Assembly (NCBI GenBank): GCA_030832825.1
Contig: JAURIJ010000012.1
Span: 1-63,978, forward strand
Length of the DNA stretch: 63,978 nt
Direction of reading: 5' to 3'
Source: Gammaproteobacteria bacterium
GTDB lineage: Bacteria > Pseudomonadota > Gammaproteobacteria > Pseudomonadales > Pseudohongiellaceae
The notes beneath the pieces are model-generated. The model had not been told where the DNA came from. It worked only from the letters and a program-made list of their open reading frames with translations, and did no database searches. Positions 57,447 through 63,978 of the stretch are shown in pieces. The position numbers and the translations under genes are program-made. Each line of letters begins with the position of its first letter. The first letter of the stretch is position 1.

Positions 57447-58490
57447 ATGCAGCAGCACGTCGATCTGCAAGCCTTCAACACCTTTGGTCTGCCGGCGCGG
57501 GCGCGCTGGTTCTGCGTCGTGGATTCCGTCGTCACTCTGGAAGGGGCGCTGCAGTTCGCCCGTGCGCAGACCCTGCCCGTGCTCGTGCTGGGGGGCGGCA
57601 GCAATGTGCTGCTGCGCGAGGATTTCCCCGGTGTGGTGCTGCACATGCAGCTGCGTGGTGTGCAGCAGCTGGCGGACGACGGCGACACGGTACGCGTGCA
57701 GGCCGCCTGCGGGGAAAACTGGCATGACTTCGTCAGCACCTGTCTGGCGCACGGCTGGCACGGGCTGGAGAATCTGGCCCTGATTCCCGGCAGCGTGGGC
57801 GCGGCGCCGATCCAGAACATCGGCGCCTATGGCGTGGAGGCGGGGGAGCGCATCGAGTCCGTGCAGGTGTGGAATCGCGAGACGGCGTCTGTCGAGTGGA
57901 TCGCAGCTGCCGACTGCGGCTTCGGCTATCGCGACAGTGTCTTCAAGCGGCAATACCGCGATAGCAGGATCATCCTGCAGGTGGTGTTCCGCCTGCAGCG
58001 CAGCGCCACAGTGAACCTGAGCTACAGCGCGCTGGCCCAGGCGCTCGCCGGTCAGGAACCAGTGACACCGCAGGCCGTGTTCGACGCCGTGTGCCGCATC
58101 CGCCGCAGCCGACTGCCCGATCCGGCGCAGCTGGGCAATGCTGGCAGTTTCTTCAAGAATCCCGTCATTCCCGCTGCGCTGCATCGCCAATTGCAGCAAC
58201 GTTTCGGGGATATGCCGGGGCATGCCGTGGCGGGGGCCGAGCCCCTGGTCAAGGTGCCGGCGGCCTGGCTGATCGAGCGGGCAGGCTGGAAGGGGCGTCG
58301 CCTGGGGCATGCCGGCGTCTATGAGAAGCAGGCGCTGGTGCTGGTGAATCACGGCGGCGCACGGGCACAGGACGTCGTCGACCTGGCGCAGGCCATCATG
58401 GCGGATGTGCGGCAGAAGTTCGGCATCGCCCTGGAACCGGAGGTGCAGTGGGTGCCGGCGCAGCAGGGCCTAGACTCCCGTGTTTGCTGA
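57447..58490 (+). CDS. murB: UDP-N-acetylenolpyruvoylglucosamine reductase
   Basis: MurB reduces the enolpyruvyl group with NADPH and FAD, giving UDP-MurNAc. The 347-residue protein has the type I signature LNTFGLPA-like NTFGLPARARW, the FAD region LVLGGGSNVLL, IPGSVGAAPIQNIGAYG and the catalytic serine in LGNAGSFFKNP. It closes the lol-to-murB series, 3 bp after the phosphatase gene. Confidence 0.95.
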   Translation: MQQHVDLQAFNTFGLPARARWFCVVDSVVTLEGALQFARAQTLPVLVLGGGSNVLLREDFPGVVLHMQLRGVQQLADDGDTVRVQAACGENWHDFVSTCLAHGWHGLENLALIPGSVGAAPIQNIGAYGVEAGERIESVQVWNRETASVEWIAAADCGFGYRDSVFKRQYRDSRIILQVVFRLQRSATVNLSYSALAQALAGQEPVTPQAVFDAVCRIRRSRLPDPAQLGNAGSFFKNPVIPAALHRQLQQRFGDMPGHAVAGAEPLVKVPAAWLIERAGWKGRRLGHAGVYEKQALVLVNHGGARAQDVVDLAQAIMADVRQKFGIALEPEVQWVPAQQGLDSRVC

Positions 58491-58644
58491 GCGAGAGACG
58501 ACTTGCCGATGTACTTGCCTGCACAGCTGTGTTATTGCTCTTGTCAGTATCCCTATCGCGTGTTCTCGAAGTTGCGCCTCTAAAGAGATGCAGGTCTGAT
58601 CATTCACGTGGTGGGTCACGGACTTTTTGACGTTAAAGGCTAAA

Positions 58645-60507
58645 GTGCACCCCGCTGATCCTCCCTTCGATGCCAAGGCCACCATTGCCAGCCTGACGAC
58701 GCGTCCCGGCGTCTATCGCATGCTGGACGCGTCAGGCGGCATTCTTTATGTGGGCAAGGCGCGCAACTTGCGCAAGCGTGTCAGCAATTATTTCCGCGCC
58801 TCCGGGCTCGATGCCAAGACCATGGCTCTGGTGGCACGCATCTGCAACATCGAGGTCACCATCACGCGCAACGAAACCGAAGCGCTGCTGCTGGAACAGA
58901 CCCTCATCAAGCAGCACCGACCGCCTTACAACATCGAGCTGCGCGACGACAAGTCCTACCCTTACATCCTGCTGACCAGTCGTGACACCTACCCGCGGCT
59001 GGCGTTTCATCGCGGCGCAAAGCGCCAGGACGCGCGTTATTTCGGGCCGTATCCCAGTGCGAGTTCCGTGCGCGAGAGTCTGGCCATCCTGCAGAAAGTG
59101 TTTCGTCTGCGCCAATGCGAGGACAGCTATTTCCGCAATCGCACGCGTGCCTGTCTGCAGCATCAGATCGGGCGCTGCACGGCGCCGTGTGTAGGGCTCA
59201 TATCGCCCGAGGACTACGCGCGGGATGTGCATTTTTCCGAGCTGTTTCTCAACGGTCGCAGTGATCAGCTGATCCGCGAGCTGACGCAGCGCATGGAAGA
59301 GGAATCGGCGCAGCTGCAGTTCGAGCGCGCGGCCACGATCCGTGACCAGATCATCGACCTGCGCCGCATTCACGAGCAGCAGTATGTGGAAGATCAGAGC
59401 GGCGATGCCGACGTGCTCGCCGCATCCCTGCAGGGCGCTTTCGCCAGCGTGCATCTGGTGGTGATCCGTGGCGGCCGTCTGATCGGCAGCAAGAGTTTCT
59501 TCCCACGCGATCGCCTGGCCGAGGACGAGGGCTCCCTGCTGGCGGCGTTCATCGCGCAGTATTACGTGAAGGAAGACAACGCGGCGGCGATTCCCCGCGA
59601 GCTGATCATCGCGCCAGCCATTCCCGAGCCTGGCCCGCTGGCCGAGGCACTGAGTTTCTGTGCGGGCAGGGCGGTGAAAATCAGTGCCAGTGTGCGGGGG
59701 CACCGTGCCAGGTGGCTCGCAATGGCGGTGACCAATGCGCAGCAGAGTCTGCAGAGTTTCGTCAGTAACAAGCAGAACGTGCAGCAACGCTTCGAGCAGC
59801 TGCGCGTGGCGCTGGATCTCGATGCCGTGCCGCAGCGCATCGAATGCTTCGACATCAGTCACACGGGGGGCGAGAGTCCCGTGGCCTCCTGCGTGGTGTT
59901 CGATGGCAACGGGCCGCTGAAGACGGACTATCGCCGCTTCAACATCGAGGGCATCACGGGTGGCGACGACTACGCCGCCATGGAGCAGGCCCTGACCCGG
60001 CGTTACACGCGTGTGGCCCGCGAGGCCGAGGAGTCTGTGGACGGTGGCAAGGTGCCCGACATCCTGCTGATCGATGGCGGCAAGGGGCAACTGGCGCAGG
60101 CGCGACGCGTGCTGGATGAATGCCAGCTCGACAGCGTGCAGCTGATCGGCATCGCCAAAGGCATCAGCCGCAGGGCAGGGCAGGAAACGCTGTTTCTGTC
60201 CCAGGGCGAGCAATTCCACGAGATCGTGCTGCCGCCCGAATCCTCGGCGCTGCATCTATTGCAGCAGATCCGCGACGAAGCCCACCGCTTTGCCATTACG
60301 GGACATCGGCAGCGTCGCGCCCGCACACGCAATCAATCCGTGCTCGAGCAGATTCCGGGCCTGGGCCCCAAGCGTCGACGGGAATTGCTCAAGCATTTCG
60401 GCGGCCAGCAGGAAGTGCTGCGTGCCACCGAGGAGCAACTGGCCCAGGTGACGGGCATCAGCAGCAAACTCGCCGCGGAGATTTATGCCTGGCTGCATAA
60501 TGAGTAG
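58645..60507 (+). CDS. uvrC: UvrABC system protein C
   Basis: Makes both incisions in nucleotide excision repair. The GIY-YIG domain begins TTRPGVYRMLDASGGILYVG, followed by the UVR motif (EESAQLQFERAATIRDQI), an RNase H-like domain and C-terminal helix-hairpin-helix repeats (IPGLGPKRRRELL). GTG 58645 is preferred (AAAGG 5 nt upstream), giving 620 residues; TTG at 58627 is possible. No SOS box was seen upstream. gacA/uvrY, its usual neighbour, is absent. Confidence 0.94.
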   Translation: MHPADPPFDAKATIASLTTRPGVYRMLDASGGILYVGKARNLRKRVSNYFRASGLDAKTMALVARICNIEVTITRNETEALLLEQTLIKQHRPPYNIELRDDKSYPYILLTSRDTYPRLAFHRGAKRQDARYFGPYPSASSVRESLAILQKVFRLRQCEDSYFRNRTRACLQHQIGRCTAPCVGLISPEDYARDVHFSELFLNGRSDQLIRELTQRMEEESAQLQFERAATIRDQIIDLRRIHEQQYVEDQSGDADVLAASLQGAFASVHLVVIRGGRLIGSKSFFPRDRLAEDEGSLLAAFIAQYYVKEDNAAAIPRELIIAPAIPEPGPLAEALSFCAGRAVKISASVRGHRARWLAMAVTNAQQSLQSFVSNKQNVQQRFEQLRVALDLDAVPQRIECFDISHTGGESPVASCVVFDGNGPLKTDYRRFNIEGITGGDDYAAMEQALTRRYTRVAREAEESVDGGKVPDILLIDGGKGQLAQARRVLDECQLDSVQLIGIAKGISRRAGQETLFLSQGEQFHEIVLPPESSALHLLQQIRDEAHRFAITGHRQRRARTRNQSVLEQIPGLGPKRRRELLKHFGGQQEVLRATEEQLAQVTGISSKLAAEIYAWLHNE

Positions 60508-60570
60508 AATGCCGGCCACGATCCTGGAAGCGCCCGGTCTTGCCGCCGCGTTTTCGCAAGAGCCCATGTC

Positions 60571-61119
60571 ATGAATATTGCCAATCTTGTTACCGTCTCG
60601 CGCGTCATGATGATTCCCTTCGTGATCGTGCTGCATTATTCGGGGCTGCCTCACAGCAATCTGCTGGCCGGGGGGCTGTTCGCGATCGCGAGTCTCACGG
60701 ACTGGCTCGATGGCTATCTGGCACGGCGGCTCAAGCAGACCTCGGCCTTTGGTGCCTTTCTCGACCCGGTGGCCGACAAGCTGCTGGTGGTGGCGGCCCT
60801 GGTGCTGCTCGTCGCCAATTACCCGGCAATCTGGTTCGTGCTGCCCGTGGCCATCATCATTGCGCGTGAAGTGTTTGTCTCGGCGCTGCGTGAATGGATG
60901 GCCAATTGCAATCAGCGCGACCTGGTGAAGGTGGGCTATATCGGCAAGGTCAAGACCACGGTGCAGATGATCGGCATCACGATTCTGATTGGGGTCGACG
61001 CGCAGACGCCGGCCATTTTCACGCAGCTCGGCATCGTGCTGGTGTATGCCTCGGCGGTCTTCAGTCTGTGGTCGATGATCCTGTATTTGCGTGCCGCTTT
61101 GCCCACTTTGCGGGCCTGA
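60571..61119 (+). CDS. pgsA: CDP-diacylglycerol-glycerol-3-phosphate 3-phosphatidyltransferase
   Basis: Makes phosphatidylglycerol phosphate, the committed step to phosphatidylglycerol. The 182-residue membrane protein carries the CDP-alcohol phosphotransferase motif: TDWLDGYLARRLKQ, then GAFLDPVADK. About five helices. uvrC-pgsA-tRNA order is widely conserved in gammaproteobacteria. Confidence 0.95.
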   Translation: MNIANLVTVSRVMMIPFVIVLHYSGLPHSNLLAGGLFAIASLTDWLDGYLARRLKQTSAFGAFLDPVADKLLVVAALVLLVANYPAIWFVLPVAIIIAREVFVSALREWMANCNQRDLVKVGYIGKVKTTVQMIGITILIGVDAQTPAIFTQLGIVLVYASAVFSLWSMILYLRAALPTLRA

Positions 61120-61151
61120 AAAAGGGCAGAAGAAATACACGTTTCAGGCGC

Positions 61152-61179
61152 TTGACATAGATTTTCATCTGATTAAAAT
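61152..61179 (+). promoter_or_regulatory. Strong promoter for tRNA cluster
   Basis: Perfect TTGACA (61152-61157) and TAAAAT (61174-61179) with a 16-bp spacer, followed by GGGCGCC, a GC-rich discriminator typical of stringently controlled stable-RNA promoters. Confidence 0.8.
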
Positions 61180-61289
61180 GGGCGCCTCTTTCAGCTGCGG
61201 CGCTCAGGAACACCGAGCGATGGCACTGCAAAACGCTGAAGGAAACGGTTGCAGCAAGGCTTTCGCAACCGGGTCAGACTGAAATAGAT

Positions 61290-61365
<76 letters not shown>

Positions 61366-61455
61366 GTTTCACGTCTCACGTCTCTCTTCCGGCCCTCTGA
61401 CTCACGTCGGCCAGTACAGCTGAAGTCTGGCTGCGCAACACAAGAGTTGACCTTT

Positions 61456-61529
61456 GGCTGGGTGGCAGAGTGGTCATGCAGCGGACTGCAACTCCGCGTA
61501 CGCCGGTTCGATTCCGACCCCAGCCTCCA
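61456..61529 (+). tRNA. tRNA-Cys (GCA)
   Basis: 74 nt with GGCTGGG/CCCAGCC acceptor arms, anticodon GCA at 61488-61490, T-loop GTTCGATTC, and encoded CCA. Confidence 0.95.
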
Positions 61530-61682
61530 CTTCTCTCTTCGCAATCTTGACCGACAATCTCACAATGCCCTGTGCCGCAACGCCTTGCGCGCCTGCTTCA
61601 TGCTTCGGGCAAAGTTCGTAGGAATCCCCCGGCCGTTGCTTTACAATCCGGCCGCGCGTGTTTCTCTCAGCCCCTCCTTCCT

Positions 61683-61769
61683 GCCCGGGTGGCGAAATTG
61701 GTAGACGCAAGGGACTTAAAATCCCTCGACCGCAAGGTCTTACCGGTTCGATTCCGGTTCCGGGCACCA
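61683..61769 (+). tRNA. tRNA-Leu (TAA)
   Basis: 87 nt with a long variable arm, GCCCGGG/CCGGGC acceptor arms (mismatch tolerated at the end), anticodon TAA at 61717-61719, T-loop GTTCGATTC, and encoded CCA. A TACAAT at 61642-61647 may give it its own -10. Confidence 0.95.
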
Positions 61770-61844
61770 ATAAAATCGAAGTGTTTCCTAAAAAGGCACG
61801 TCGCGGTTGAGCTCGCCATCGCGCATTCCTCAATCCAATTGACC

Positions 61845-63371
61845 ATGCTCAAATTCATCCATCACTTTCCAACGCTTTGCCTGGCTCTCGCGACAGCCCT
61901 TTGCGCGCTGTTGGCAAGCCAAAGCGCTGCGGCCCAGGAGTTCGCGTCGTCAACGCAGCTGCATGCGCCGACTGCGGCCGACATTCCCGCGATAGCCAGG
62001 GCGATGGCGCAGAACGTCACGACCTCTGGAATGCCCAGGAGCTACGTGGAGCCTTCCCATGAGTATTATCGCGAGATATACCAGGGCCGCGAGAACGCTC
62101 CCGAATCGGTCATCGAACGCTTGATGATTCGCTATGAGCTGAACATCTATGACGCGGCGGTGTGGCAGATCGCCTTGTCGCTGCAGAACAATGCGGCCTG
62201 GCAAGCCTTGGTGGACGCACACACGCAGCGCCTGTTGAGCGGTGCGTCCGGCAATCTGGGCATCCTGGCGCAGTCGCCTGCGTTCACTTACAACGGGCAG
62301 AGCGTCGTCGGCAATGAGTCCTGGATGTTTCGTTCCATCGCTGAACTCTACGGGCCGATGACAGATCCACTGACCAACAGCTCGGTGGCGCCACCTGGAT
62401 TTCCTCAAGCGTCACATGGTCTGCACAAAACGGATTTTCGACCGGTGCTGGGCGAAAATGCCTGGGCGACCCTCATCGGTCCCTTGCAAACAGCCTCTCT
62501 GAAGCATGGCGAGACAATACCGCTCGACGCACCGGAAATGCGCCTGGCTGTCAGCCGATTGGCGAGCTTCGAGATCATGCAGGATGCTCTCACGGGCGGC
62601 GTTTTCTATGCGCCCACGGGCACGTCTGGAATTCAAGAAGGAGGCATCTCCGCCGAGAACAATCTGTCGCTTCTGGCTGGCCTGCGCCTGTTGCGAGAGG
62701 CGCTTGGGGAACGCGACCCGGGCACGACCAGGCGGATTGATGCACTCGTCATGCGCGACGCCAAGGGCCCGGGCATTGAGGATTATTTCCGAGAGCGTGT
62801 CTACGATCAGGCACAGGGAATACTGAGCTCCGGGGGCTTTGTCTGCCGTGGTGTCGATGGTGGCGCCTCTTATGTGGCGTACGAGAATCTGGCGGTGGAT
62901 GTGCAGACCTGGGGCTTGACGATACTCGGCGCGCAGTGGGTGGATGCGCAATTCGGTGCGGGCACCGCGTTCACCCTCTGGAACAACACGAAGGCACGTG
63001 CGGGCGTGGTGCAGGAGGGCGTGTTGCAAGGGGTCGGCTATACCGATGGCAACAGCATGCTCTCCGGTGAATGGACACTGGGCGCGGTGTTGATGGCGAA
63101 GGAGATGGCCGAGGCCTATCGTGACAGTCATCCGGAATGGGCGCGGCAGTTGCAGCAGGATGCCGAGGCCATGCTGCTCGGCGTTCAGGCGCTCAAGGTC
63201 ACCCGCCCTGACGGGTCCATCGCCTATCGGTACGCCGGCATGGATGGTCCGACGGGGTTCGGCTGGATGGCCCGCCGCATTGAGCACACCGGTGCCACCA
63301 ATGGCTGGATGATATTCGCCCTCGCAGACTTCAATCCGTTTGCGCTTGGGGGTGGCTTGTCAGCCCGCTGA
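61845..63371 (+). CDS. Secreted protein of unknown family
   Basis: A 508-residue protein I cannot place. A signal peptide (FPTLCLALATALCALLASQSA, cleavage near AAA-QE around residue 30) points to the periplasm or outside. The rest is helical with aromatic and Gly-rich turns: ENNLSLLAGLRLLREAL, VQTWGLTILGAQWVDAQFG, MLSGEWTLGAVLMAKEMA and GFGWMARRIEHTGATNGW. The alternating helix pattern recalls alpha/alpha-toroid glycosidases or lyases, but I see no diagnostic motif. ATG 61845 is chosen because the signal peptide begins there. It stands alone downstream of the tRNAs. Confidence 0.8.
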   Translation: MLKFIHHFPTLCLALATALCALLASQSAAAQEFASSTQLHAPTAADIPAIARAMAQNVTTSGMPRSYVEPSHEYYREIYQGRENAPESVIERLMIRYELNIYDAAVWQIALSLQNNAAWQALVDAHTQRLLSGASGNLGILAQSPAFTYNGQSVVGNESWMFRSIAELYGPMTDPLTNSSVAPPGFPQASHGLHKTDFRPVLGENAWATLIGPLQTASLKHGETIPLDAPEMRLAVSRLASFEIMQDALTGGVFYAPTGTSGIQEGGISAENNLSLLAGLRLLREALGERDPGTTRRIDALVMRDAKGPGIEDYFRERVYDQAQGILSSGGFVCRGVDGGASYVAYENLAVDVQTWGLTILGAQWVDAQFGAGTAFTLWNNTKARAGVVQEGVLQGVGYTDGNSMLSGEWTLGAVLMAKEMAEAYRDSHPEWARQLQQDAEAMLLGVQALKVTRPDGSIAYRYAGMDGPTGFGWMARRIEHTGATNGWMIFALADFNPFALGGGLSAR

Positions 63372-63432
63372 GCGGCATCCCCCTCCTTGATCCAGCGTAA
63401 ACTTTCCGCGGATTTTTCCGCTATCCCGCCGA

Positions 63433-63457
63433 CCTTGGTGCCAGATCAAGGTTTTTG
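63433..63457 (+). terminator. Rho-independent terminator after secreted-protein gene
   Basis: ACCTTG/CAAGGT stem (63433-63438 with 63448-63453), 9-nt loop, then a T run. Confidence 0.5.
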
Positions 63458-63520
63458 CCCGCGCCGCTCTCTACCGTTCTCTCACCTGAAGATGAATTTA
63501 TTCCAACAAGGGAGAGAATA

Positions 63521-63907
63521 ATGATGTTTCCATCAAGGGCATTGAGCAGAGCAATCATGGGCGCAGGACTGGTGCTGGCCACGGTGCCGGCACTGGCGAT
63601 CGAGGAGGGCGACGTGATCGTGCGCGTGGGCGCCACCAGTGTGCAACCTGCAGAGTCGAGCAGCGTGATCACCACGGCGGCCACCGGTCCGCTGGCCGGC
63701 ACCGGACTGTCGCTGGACGATTCCTGGGGTCTTTCCACGCGTGCCGGCGTGGACTGGGAACTGGGCAATGACTGGCTGGTGAATGCGTCGCTGTGGCGCA
63801 TCGACATCGACACCACGGCCACCCTGGGCTCGGCCCTGGGGCGGGTGCGGGCCGATGTGGATCTGGACCCGTGGGTCTGCATGGTGTCGGTGGGCTACAA
63901 GTTCTGA
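63521..63907 (+). pseudogene. OmpW-like outer membrane protein with internal deletion
   Basis: A 128-residue product with a signal peptide (SRAIMGAGLVLATVPALA), the OmpW N-terminal part EEGDVIVRVGATSVQPAESS, and the C-terminal strands GVDWELGNDWLVNASLW, DVDLDPW and VSVGYKF. Full OmpW proteins have about 200 residues; the middle strands of the eight-stranded barrel, some 80-100 residues, are absent, while the frame is kept. Strong ribosome-binding site (AGGGAGAG). It probably cannot form a normal barrel, so I class it as a pseudogene, though it may still be translated. Confidence 0.65.
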
Positions 63908-63978
63908 GGCTGTACTCCGGAGATTGCCCCCAGCCAGGGTGCACGAGCGGTTTGTGGTTACTCGCGTTTGAATGTCCC

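Noticed and set aside
58491..58644. Possible SOS box before uvrC
   Set aside because: CTGT occurs, but no ACAG partner at the required 8-bp spacing.
61530..61682. TTGACC at 61547-61552 as promoter for tRNA-Leu
   Set aside because: No -10 at proper spacing; only an isolated TACAAT near 61642.

Overview
The window is a GC-rich, densely coding piece of a gammaproteobacterial chromosome. Two gene blocks follow the order known from Pseudomonas and relatives: leuC-leuD-asd-fimV-truA-trpF-accD-folC-SPOR-cvpA-purF, and lolC-lolD-lolE-comEC-exbB-exbD-lpxK-ycaR-kdsB-ptpA-murB. It is not Pseudomonas itself: trpBA sits between trpF and accD, leuB is missing beside leuD, and rne has moved away from murB. 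I cannot name a genus from the sequence alone.

Region 1 (1-14884) is a long plus-strand metabolic block: the end of aroC, isopropylmalate isomerase, Asd, FimV, TruA, the last tryptophan steps (trpFBA), AccD, FolC, a SPOR protein, CvpA and PurF. Region 2 (14942-17271) is a wrecked moxR-DUF58-tgpA locus, with a deletion fusion, two one-base frameshifts and two nonsense codons. Region 3 (17281-24830, minus strand) is an intact MoxR/Bat operon (moxR, DUF58, DUF4381, batA, a batB-batC fusion, batD) ending in a yciH (SUI1-like) gene.

Region 4 (25063-41620) holds shorter housekeeping units: a DUF2835 gene with pyrD and a glutaredoxin-like gene; an EAL/HDOD regulator with tatD; ilvE; topA convergent with lexA; nagZ with hpt; and mnmH. 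Next come a frameshifted Wzz/tyrosine-kinase-like gene, small uncharacterised genes (one a lipoprotein with an in-frame stop), and etfBA. The lexA promoter carries a near-perfect SOS box.

Region 5 (41725-58490) starts with rne on the minus strand, behind a leader of about 570 nt with hairpins, one covering the Shine-Dalgarno. A degenerate serine-recombinase-like gene, overlapping lolC, opens the lipoprotein-export, DNA-uptake and lipid A/Kdo/murein operon. Region 6 (58645-63907) is uvrC-pgsA, three tRNA genes (Gly-GCC, Cys-GCA, Leu-TAA) behind a strong promoter, a secreted protein of unknown family, and an OmpW gene that has lost its middle.

No CRISPR array, insertion sequence, prophage or obvious defence island was seen. 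The most notable signals are decay (three or four broken genes), the recombinase-like protein built into the lol operon, and the structured rne leader.
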